This document shows, piece after piece, positions 1-8,997 of a stretch of DNA of 64,000 nucleotides. Positions within the stretch are counted from its first letter, which is position 1; each line of letters begins with the position of its first letter. Under the pieces are notes generated by a model. It was given only the letters and a program-made list of their open reading frames with translations, did not search any database and had not been told where the DNA came from. The stretch is from Zygaena filipendulae (lineage: Eukaryota; Arthropoda; Insecta; Lepidoptera; Zygaenidae): the NCBI GenBank assembly GCA_907165275.2, contig OU015669.1:3370501-3434500 (forward strand), in the 5' to 3' direction. Both the position numbers and the translations under genes were made by a program.

Positions 1-1418
1 GGTGTAGAGTTTGTGAAGTTAGACCTTGTAGAGTTAGAAGCTTGGCTCTACATAAGATCTGATAACTTTTTGAAAGTGCTGGTATATGGTCTCGTCTTGG
101 CAACATTTTACATGAAAATGTTTTTGTTGGGATTTCATTTATTTTTGTAAGTCAAAATTTCAGAAGTCTCATACAAACTTCCATCCCCTAATTTAAGGGG
201 TTGAGAGATAAAAGTTACAATTTTTATAATTTTTTTGTTGTTTGTTTACTAATACTAGCTTACATACCAAATTTCAGCTTTCTATGACATTAGGAAGTAC
301 CCTAAGAATTTTGATGATCATCAGTGAGTCAGTGACGAAATCGGGGTTTTTTAGATATCAATAAAATCTAAAGGATGGGAGCTATGCAATTAAAACTTAC
401 TATGTTCAATAAGTCCGCTATTGACAATATATCCCGAAAATTTTGTTGATCTAGCATAATCCAAACCCAAGTTATGAGGGTTCAAAAAAACGACGAAGCG
501 CTTCGAGAAAAGGTAGGTAGTGCCCTTGCGCTTTGCTGGCTCGTCTTGGCGGGGGCACTACCGTGCCCCCAGATTATGTCCTTCCGCTTTTATTTTTTCG
601 CGCCACTTTGTGTAGTTTTACAATAATATAAGAGCCTTAAATGAATAATGGAGCAACGTGAAATTGGATCGAAACGAGTAGTGTCAATCAAAGGCTAGCT
701 GAGGGATCAGTTACAAAATGTAATTTGGATCAGAGCGCGAACGGCGTATCAAGAATAGGCCGTAACACTGATCGCACCAAAAACATAAATGTGAAAGGAA
801 GCCAAGTTCATACCAAAAACCTTGCAAAGGCCTCGCTAATAAAAGAAGTAAGACCTAACTGGATACCGAGTTCTTTCGAATTCCCACTAATAACGTCATG
901 CTCTTGTCATGTACTTACAATGTTCCCCAGTAATTGTTTTAATAAAAGTTAATAGTTTTTAATAAAATTTAGTGTGTTCTTTAGTGGGACTTCCTTCGTT
1001 CTTTTTTTTTAGTTGTATAAGGATGACCCAGTATAAGGTTTACACAATGACTTGTCCAGTTTGCCGGGGAACATCCATTAATTATGTGAGGCGATTTTAT
1101 TGGTGATTATAATAATAATAATTGTTTATTCACACAAAACATCACTAATAATTATCATAAGAAAAAGACACAATCACTCTCCGTACTAGTAAAAACTGTA
1201 CTACGGCAAAGTGACATGTCGTCCTCCACTAGACATCGTAATTCGTAAGTATAAAACACAACGTTTGAGTTGAGAATACATTGGGTGAGATTAGGCTCCA
1301 CTCTCCTCTTTCCTACACTTCTCCTCTTTCCTACACTGCTCACGTAATTTATGGACGACCGTGAACGTTCTTCCTTTCTATAGAATTCAAGCAAAGTAGA
1401 GTATCGGAGTATAATCAC
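1..1418. other. Left flank, inside the unfinished FBXL7-like gene
   Basis: I see no coding exon here. Because the FBXL7-like gene lacks its C-terminal repeats and final Cys-Val-Ile-Glu-His type ending, this stretch should be intron, with the missing exon or exons beyond position 1. It is AT-rich. A small inverted repeat (GTAGTGCCC at 517-525 against GGGCACTAC at 553-561) sits in a local GC-rich patch. The short open frames at 725-952 and 1155-1418 have no recognisable similarity. Confidence 0.5.
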
Positions 1419-4400
1419 CTGCAGACCCGCTTCGGAGACATCAGTGGCACCCAGGTCCAGGGCTCTTAATCGGGAGCAGCCCCTGGCCACCGCCTCCACG
1501 CCATCGTCTCCGAGCGCGCCGCACCCTCTAGCGTTGAGATAACGCAACTTGTAGCAGCGTCGGGCGAGGGTTCTGATGCCGGAATCTGACACCTGGTGAT
1601 CAATTGGAGATTTCATATCATCATCATCATCATGATTTGTTCAGAATCAATATGGGTTTAAATAAATGAATTTCTTTTTATTGATTAAAACATGTAGGTA
1701 CATACCTACCAGCTAACTATCCTATTTCCGAAGCTTACTACTTCACAACTTTATACATATTATTTGGAAACTAGCTGACGTTTTCATATAACAACTTTTT
1801 TTCATGACATCCGATTTAGATGAAACAAAGCCTATGTAGCTCCAGGTTAAGCTTAATCTACCTGTGAAAACCGCATGACAATCCGTGTAGTAGATTTGAC
1901 AGAAAATAATTTTAAAAACTTTTTTTTGTGGTTGGTTACTCTTCTTTTATCGACCGAATTTTTTTTCGAATTTTTTAAAAAAATATTCAATGTACAGAAT
2001 CGAGGATTCTACTCTTTCATTATAGTATATATTGCAGACAAGGAAATTGGGAAAAGTTTAAAATTTTTGAGTATTCAAGTAGGTAATTATTGCTATGTGT
2101 ACCTACATATTATTCAAATACTAAATAAAACATCAAAATCAGAAAATTTAATAAACATTTTGTAAATTAAATACACAAACGCTAAAAATACACACTTATA
2201 TCGTGTATCTTCTCTTAAGTGAATCGTTTGATCCTGTAAGCTTATTATTATAACAAAGAACGAAATAAGTATATGCATCATCGCGAAATCCTTTGCCGTC
2301 TTCAAAAAGAAATGATAAAACAACATTTGCCTACAACTTTGATTAATTTCTGTTGGAATGAGAAAGATTGGCAGGCTTAATACGACGTCGTTATCACGGG
2401 TCGGTACTGCGGAGGCTATATAGGGACTTACTCTGTCTTTGAGCTTTATTAATAGCCGGTCAATTTGAAGAAGGGAATTATATATTTGCCGTCCTTCATG
2501 GACTAGGGGTGAACATCCGGTAGTCAAAAACCTCTTGCCAAGTACCTAACTTTTGTATTTGTTGTCCTTTTCGCGTCAGAATCGTTTGGTTTGTAATCAC
2601 CCAAATATACTCTTTGACTTTATAATGCTCTCATCAAGCCAAATAATTTCCGTAGATATGTTCTCAGTATAGTTTAGTTGACAGTTCAATTGATTGTACT
2701 ACTGCAACTTTTGTGTTTCATTAGTTTAATACTAATTTTATAATTGCACTACCTACTGTTACTTTAAAGTATTTTGTATAAAACTCTTTTTAGAGTTCCG
2801 TTGGCCTAGTTCATAAACCTTACCTGAGTACATTTAGCAATGGAGAGGTACCGCAGCGCTGGGCCGAGCCTCGCCAGTTCGTACAGACCGAAGTCGGTGA
2901 CTCCCGTACAGTCCGACACGCTGAGCTCCTTCAGCGGACAGAAGGCGGGGATCCATCGGACTCCCGAATCTAAGGATACAATAGCTTAATGAACATGCAT
3001 TACTCCTGGGCCCATATTCTCCATGACATTCCTTGCAACGTGCGTCCCAAAAACACAAGCATAAACACTCCAGATGCCACAATATTAGAAACTATTCTGT
3101 TTGCCGTAAGACACGTTATAAATGTAGGTATTTTTTGAATTAAAACTTCTTTGAGTTGGAGGGAAAAAGACTTTTGTGGCGTGTTATCTTAACACAACGT
3201 GTTATCATCAACATCATGCCTTGCCCATAACGCGCGTCCTAAAAACGCATTTCCAAACGTTCTAAATGCCAAAATATTAGAAATGATTATTCTTTATGCC
3301 ATAAGAAATGTTTTAAATGTATTTTTTTGCAGTAAAGCTTCTTTGATTACCAGGGAAAGACAGTTTTTGCGGCGTCTTATCTTAACGCGGTGTCGTAAGA
3401 TAAGACGCCGCAAAAACTGGTGTCGTGGTCGTAACTTGTACATACTAAACTTTAACAGTATAACATGAAAGTCATATCTGAGTGTATTGTACATAATTTT
3501 CATACTAAGAATCTCGAAACCAAAGAGCATATTTAAGTACGAGATTAATGAAAAAATACAGCATACTTTTTAAATTACTCACATCGCATAAAAGCTTTCC
3601 TTTCTTTTAATGTGTATAACAAAGTAATGCTACTTAATATGTTATTTATAGAAGCACTCTGTACCTTTAATGGATGAAAAATCTTATAAAATGTATAAAC
3701 AATACGAGCCAATCTATACAAATAGATAAAATTGAAGTGTCGGTTTGTAATTTCAAATTTACAGTTTTTTACTAAATGCATACGAAAGTATATACCTACG
3801 ATACTTACATCAAAAAATATTTTTTTTTAAATTTTTCTGTCTGTCTGTTTGTTCCGGCTAATCTCTGAAACGGTTGAACCGATTTTGACGGGACTTTCAC
3901 TCGCAGACAGCTATTGTTATAAAGAGTAACTTAGGCTACTTTTTACCACGGAATTCCCGCGAGACCTCCGAAATTAACGCGGGTGAAACCGCGGGAAACA
4001 GCTAGTGTGAGGATAAATATTACTTTGTGAAAACTTGCTAAATACCGTTACCGAGGTACTTTGTGTAGATTTTTTTTGCTTGAATAGTGGTGGTATTGAC
4101 CCGTTACCTTATCTATTAAAATCACTACATTTTACATAGTCCCCGGCTGCGTCTGTCTGTCTGTTCGCGATAACCTAAAAAACTACTGAACGGATTTTCA
4201 TGCCGTTTTCACCAATCGATAGAGTGATTTGTACCTATATTTATCCTGGAATTCCGGCGGGAACTTCGAATTTACCGCTGGTGAAACCACAAGGGACAGC
4301 TAGTAAGGAATAAGGATAAGAAGACACGCGCATACAAAAAAAAAAATTATAATAACATTGATTTGTTTTGTTGTTAATTTCTCAACTTTCCTACTCACCA

Positions 4401-6672
4401 GTGACTAGAATACATCTGCGCAGATAAAGATATTGCAGCGAGGGGCAGGTGTGGAGCAAGGCGCAGAGCCCGGCGTCGGTGACCGACCCGCAGTCGGTCA
4501 GGTCTATGTACTCCACCGGTGGTCTTCGCGTTACCAGCCGACTCTCCAGCCACGCCCACTCCGGCCAATCCACGTTGGCACACCCTGTAACAAACAATAG
4601 CACCAGGTAGAACCTAAATTTAAACCATTTCATCATCATACAACTTTTATCCGACTAGGGCAAAGGAGGGATTTTAGAAGGCCACCTGTTTACGTAGGCA
4701 CCTATCAAAATATACGTTCATTTATTGCTTCACATATAATCAACTCATAGTCCTACTTATATTATAAATGTGAAAGTGTGGATGTTTGGATGTTTGTTAC
4801 TCAATCACGCAAAAACGGCTGAACTGATTTGGATGAAATTTGGCATGCACGTTGTCAGGTACAGAGAAGGACATAGGGTACTCTTTATCCCGGAATTCCT
4901 GCGGGAACTCTAAACTTACCGCGGGTGAAACCGCGGGGCACAGCTAGTATTTTATAAAATTGAGCATTATTGGAAGACTTTGATTGATCCACAGAAGACG
5001 TCAATTCCAGATGGTGTCTCATAAGATATTTTAAGATACATAATCATAATATCTTGTAAATGTTACAAAAATAACTACCACCAGCTTTAGAAGTAGTAGT
5101 ATACATACTTTGTATGGAGAAGACTAGTCCCCATAACATAACAGTTTAGGGACTCTATAATAGTGCTCAGTTTCGTTGATTGCATTTTATTTTGGTTTCT
5201 TTAAAGTCCTTAAGTAAAAAGTCCTTAGTTATTAGCCGTGAAAGGTCCTTAAGTAAAAAGTCCTAAGTTATTAGCCGTAACAAACAAACAAACAAATAAA
5301 CTCACATTCGAATTTATAATACTAGTAAGGATTCTTACTAAGACAGCTTTTAGGTATTTACCTACTACTTACATAAATGACGGAAGGTCGCTTCCCGCTG
5401 TCTGTCTGTCCCTATGTAAGCTTAGATCTTTAAAACTACGCAACGGATTTTCATGCTGTTTTCACTAAAAGATAGATTGATTCGTGAGGAAGGTTTATAT
5501 CTATATTTGATCCTAGAATTCCCGCGGGAACTCGGAAGATACCGTGGGTAAGCCCGCGAAGGACAGCTAGTTACTTAAAAAATAAGTTTTCTATTCAATT
5601 CTAACCTGTGAGGTCGATGTGCCTCAAATCGGCGAGGTCCGTGATGATGGGAGCCAGCGACCTGGCGTCCATACTGCTGCAGCCGGTCACCACCAGGTGA
5701 GTCAGATGCCTGAACGTGGCAGTCAGGAGTTGAGCACCCAGCACTGTCACCTGGGATTGTAAGGTGGACTTGAGATTTTCACTCTTCACAAAAAACTAAT
5801 CAATCCCGCACCGTTTTACTCTCGTTAATTTTGGAGTTCCTGAGGGAATTCTGGGCCAAAAGTGACCTATGTCACTCAGGAACACTGTATAGTTTTCTCT
5901 AAGAGAAAAAAATTTCAAAATCCGTTAACACATCAGCTTTTTAGGGTACTATACTAGTAAGAGATCCTGCAGAGAGATTTATTGTAACACGGAACTACCC
6001 GCGAGAATAAAGGTATTTTCAATTTCTATCTCACCGAGCAACTCTTCGCTCTCCACTCCCTGACTGCGCCCGCGCAGGGTCCAGCTCTGGCGCCGGCGCA
6101 TCTCGCCGCCACCTCCAAGGGGCCAGCGGCGCGTACCCTCCGCCACACTTCCGGTCGAGCCGTCAGCCGGGAGATCAGACGCGCCCACCGCCGGCACACC
6201 CGAGACATACGACATAAATCTGACACCTGGAAAAGAAATAAAATCAAATTGAAGCTTTCACCGTATATTTCAAATATCGAATTATCTCTTTAGAGTTGTA
6301 AATAACATCTAATCACATGATATCACAGCACACTAATTCAGCTGGACGGCTGCCCCGTCTCCTCCCTAGATAAAATCCCTAGCTACGACAATGGTCACTA
6401 GCACTACGCAGGCCCAGTAAGTACTTTGCAGTGACCCTATTAATTCCAGAACCTACTTCCAGATACGACAGGATCCTAAGCCAGAGGGCGTCGCTCAGGT
6501 TGTTATCGCGCCGCCTCCTCGGCGGGCCGCAGTCGGCGAGGGTGTGGTAGCCCTGGTCCAGACTCAGTTCACTCAGATCCGCAGCCAGGGTAAGAGCGGG
6601 CTCGGGGGGAGGGGGGGGACGTCGTCGCGCGCCCCGGCACACCCCCGGGCCGGAGCAGCTGCCGCTCGACAT
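1419..6672 (-). CDS. FBXL7: F-box and leucine-rich repeat protein, FBXL7-like (3' end beyond window)
   Basis: This is a substrate-receptor subunit of an SCF-type ubiquitin ligase: the F-box binds Skp1 and the leucine-rich repeats bind the target. Six exons were read from splice signals: 6672-6457, 6226-6035, 5750-5606, 4584-4399, 2969-2824 and 1592-1419. All junctions are GT-AG and the phases agree, giving 353 residues. The first 58 residues are Pro/Arg-rich. The F-box runs from LSDALWLRILSYLE across the first intron into VSDLCRMSRVCRRWARL. Cysteine-containing LRRs follow, with LTGC, IDLTDCGSVTDAGL, KELSVSDCTGVTDFGL, LRYLSIAKC and KLRYLNARGC, which match human FBXL7 (491 residues) block by block. 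The last one or two LRRs and the C-terminus are missing because the window ends. The chosen ATG at 6672-6670 lies 12 bases inside an exon that begins after a TTTCAG acceptor. The frame is open to that acceptor, so an upstream coding or 5' UTR exon must exist. Introns are loaded with Helitron-like and MITE insertions. Confidence 0.85.
1820..2045 (-). repeat. Fragment of the long-tailed Helitron-like subfamily
   Basis: This shares blocks such as AAGCTTAATCTACCTGTGA, CCGCATGACAATCCG, GTGGTTGGTTA and CAATGTACAGAATCG with copies at 14985-15295 (same orientation) and 42430-42712 (opposite orientation). The GC-rich CTAG terminus is missing, so this is a truncated copy inside the FBXL7-like intron. 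Confidence 0.6.
3033..3208 (+). mobile_element. MITE, first of a tandem pair
   Basis: A roughly 180-bp unit running from GCAACGTGCGTCCCAAAAAC to GTGTTATCTTAACACAACG. It is repeated immediately downstream (3221-3419) and again at 34828-35038. Shared internal text includes AATATTAGAAA and GTTATCTTAAC. It lies in an intron of the FBXL7-like gene. It has no coding capacity, so it is a non-autonomous DNA element. Confidence 0.6.
3221..3419 (+). mobile_element. MITE, second of the tandem pair, ending in a perfect hairpin
   Basis: A second copy of the unit at 3033-3208, starting CCTTGCCCATAACGCGCG. Its right end carries a perfect inverted repeat: 24-bp arms at 3361-3384 and 3396-3419, separated by 11 bases, containing TTTTTGCGGCGTCTTATC. 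Pairing of the arms is exact, which suggests either recent origin or template-switch extension of the terminal repeat. Confidence 0.7.
3835..4005 (+). mobile_element. Non-autonomous Helitron-like element (CTAG end at 4002-4005)
   Basis: It ends GCGGGTGAAACCGCGGG..CAGCTAG|T, a GC hairpin followed by CTAG. The body contains CTGAAACGGTTGAACCGAT and GAGTAACTTAGGCTAC, shared with the element that ends at 49749. It is intronic in the FBXL7-like gene. Confidence 0.6.
4140..4303 (+). mobile_element. Non-autonomous Helitron-like element
   Basis: It has the same body type (CTACTGAACGGATTTTCATG) and ends GACAGCTAG|T at 4303. The terminal hairpin has decayed (ACCGCTGGTGAAACCACA). It is intronic in the FBXL7-like gene. 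Confidence 0.55.
4751..4947 (+). mobile_element. Full-length non-autonomous Helitron-like element
   Basis: It begins TCCTACTTATATTATAAATG and ends CGCGGGTGAAACCGCGG..CAGCTAG|T. The 5' TC, a 3' hairpin close to the end, a CTAG terminus and the absence of terminal inverted repeats fit the Helitron pattern. Near-identical relatives are at 50168-50393 and 50956-51148. It lies in an FBXL7-like intron. Confidence 0.7.
5382..5570 (+). mobile_element. Non-autonomous Helitron-like element
   Basis: It contains CTACGCAACGGATTTTCATG and ends GACAGCTAG|T after the hairpin-like ACCGTGGGTAAGCCCGCG. It sits only 36 bases from the 3' border of the FBXL7-like exon at 5606-5750. Confidence 0.55.
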
Positions 6673-8179
6673 TGCGGTGAGACCCTGAAACAAGAAAAAA
6701 AATCTTGAGTTTTTATTTCGTCTGAGCTAATACCTATCAAGTTCACAGTTGTTTTCGATTCTATATTTGTCCTAGCGGTTTCACCCACGTTAATTTCAAA
6801 GTTCCCTCAGGAATCCCGGGATAAAAAGTATCCCATCTCACTCAGGAATACTGTACCTTTCTATTAGTGAAAGAATTTTTGAAATCGGTTCAATAGTTTT
6901 TGAGTTTATCGTTTACAAACAAACACAATCTTACAAACTTTACCTCTTTATAATGTTACAGTGATTTTTCATAAACAACACAAGTAATTTTCATAGTTTT
7001 GTTGCTAAGGCACTTTATAGGAGGTTAATAAAGGATTTAATAAATGAAATGGAAGTGGAAGTATACAGAAGTCGGTTTCATCTTGTTTTTTTAAATAATA
7101 ATTATTCCAATATGTTCGTTTACGTCACGTCACATTACATAATGAAACGTGTGTGTTTATGGACAAACTGCATTACGCAATATATTGGCTGCAAATTGCA
7201 ATCGACAGTCCAGACCAAAGTATTATTGTAAGCTGATAAATGTTAGTATTTAATGTATGTTATTACTATTTATATAAATATACCAATTATTACATAACTA
7301 TTATATAAATGCTTCCATAAAATTTAATATCACACTTCATTCTTTATTTTAACTTTTTCTTGTTTTTTAATGTTTCAATATTATGATTTGTAGATAGATA
7401 TAATATACAATATTTTGTATCATGTCTTAATTTTTTATCGTTAATAAAATTTGTATAAATATTAGATATTAATTTTTATAGTCTATTCTTTTTTTTATAT
7501 CTACATGATATTATCTACATTACGCAAAATACAAAAGCTTTTCCCACAACTCAAGATAGATTCGATAGCCTATCGGTGATTCTATAAATTCAATCAGAAA
7601 TCAATATCCAATCTCATTTCGAACAGTTCAATATAAAACGAGCGATATTACACAATTGCATCGCTTTCTACAATATTACAACAGAACTTATTTAATTGCT
7701 ACTAATTAGCAATTATCTTTCAATATCACAATAAATCTAACTTATTTTACAGTAAAATATATAACTTACAATGAGGTAAGCTCAAAATTCAAAATCACGA
7801 ATCGAATCAAATCGATTTGTTGACCATAATCAATCAATTAGATGCAAATGTTCTTCAACAATAAGCGTATAAATCAAACGAGCTTGTCATTTGCGCCTCA
7901 TTGTAAAGCCTTCGTTAATCTTCGTTAAATCCACGGGTTTAACAATCATACTTAATATTATGTATGATTGTTAAACCCGTGTGAGTTTGTTAGTTTGTTT
8001 GTTACGTTTTCATCGAAAATGCACACGTGCGACGCCGGAGCGGGTCACTAGTAATCCTAATTTTTTTAATTTATTTTCCATTTCCCCATTATTTACAAGG
8101 TTTTAAGCTTTACAAATAACGTATCTATTTAAATATTTCAAGAGAATTTTTTTTATTATCAGATAAGTAGTTATCTAAA
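6673..8179. other. AT-rich stretch upstream of the first visible FBXL7-like exon
   Basis: No exon is recognised. A minus-oriented Helitron-like fragment lies near 6778-6960 (TTTCACCCACGTTAATTTC). A perfect inverted repeat is at 7932-7981. The rest is AT-rich without recognisable coding sequence. An upstream exon of the FBXL7-like gene should exist on this side but I cannot place it. Confidence 0.4.
7932..7981. repeat. Perfect inverted repeat, 20-bp arms
   Basis: CACGGGTTTAACAATCATAC at 7932-7951 is matched exactly by its reverse complement at 7962-7981, with a 10-base loop of mostly A and T. Confidence 0.9.
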
Positions 8180-8228
8180 TTTTTTTCAGTCTCACCAAAC
8201 ATGGGTCGTTTGGTGAGACTGAAAAAAA
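8180..8228. repeat. Perfect inverted repeat, 21-bp arms
   Basis: Arms at 8180-8200 and 8208-8228 (TTTCAGTCTCACCAAAC core) pair exactly around the 7-base loop ATGGGTC. This is the second exact hairpin within 250 bp. Confidence 0.9.
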
Positions 8229-8997
8229 GGTATAAACTTCACGGAACAGAATCAATTTATGAGACCAGTCGGTTTATTTATTTTCTTTTTTTATCTCGAC
8301 TAGCTTTTCGGAGATATTATTTTCATATTGGACTCGATTTATTGAAATTGTCTGCACTATTTGAACGATGAGGCAGTTTTATAATGAACTTTTGTAGAAA
8401 AGTTATTATGAAGCACAATATTGAGTACATACACAACAATAAGTACCCTCAGAGAAAAATAGGGGCTTATTCGGTAAAGTTCGCGACCGAAAAGTTCCCC
8501 GCCGAAGGTTGGTCAACAGTATTTCAGCTACCGATGCTCGATTGGTCACCATATTTGGTCAGTATACTCTCCCGTAGTTTGCACATTATTGATACCGTGC
8601 AGGTTCGGTCACTGTGCCTGCGGTCACTGATATCGTGTCGCCAACATTTTATGCTTCGGGCAACGAAGGGCGACCGAAACCTCTTCGGTCTGATTAATTT
8701 CTCTCCGTGTACATAGTTATTTACATTAAATGCCTATAATACAACCAATCATAACATGGCAAACTGTTACAAATCAGACAGATGTAAGGTGAATATAGTA
8801 TGTAAGGTATAACGAGAGACGTTTTGAAGGAACCCTGTTTAGTATATTTAGTATATTTAAGATTGGCGTTCCGCTTGGGATGGCAGAGAAGGTAATGGCT
8901 TCGGACAACTGGACTGAAGGAATATGCGTGAAGCCATGGCGGCAGAATTTTCGTGTTAAACTGTAGGGCAAAAAGTAAAAGAAATAGATGTAGAAAA
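8229..8997. other. Sequence between the hairpins and the LINE ORF
   Basis: This may include the 5' UTR of the retrotransposon. I find no ORF1 (no CCHC knuckles, no RRM-like or coiled-coil protein). Around 8470-8700 the words TTGGTCA, GGTCAC and CGACCGAAA recur. I cannot set the 5' boundary of the LINE. Confidence 0.35.

Noticed and set aside
1155..1418. Extension of the last visible FBXL7-like exon as its true C-terminus
   Set aside because: After the CAG|GTGATT donor the translation loses all LRR similarity and becomes repetitive. The family C-terminus is expected in a further exon.
8384..8716. 110-codon frame upstream of the LINE as a candidate ORF1
   Set aside because: It has no zinc knuckle, RRM or coiled coil and no link to the EN-RT frame.
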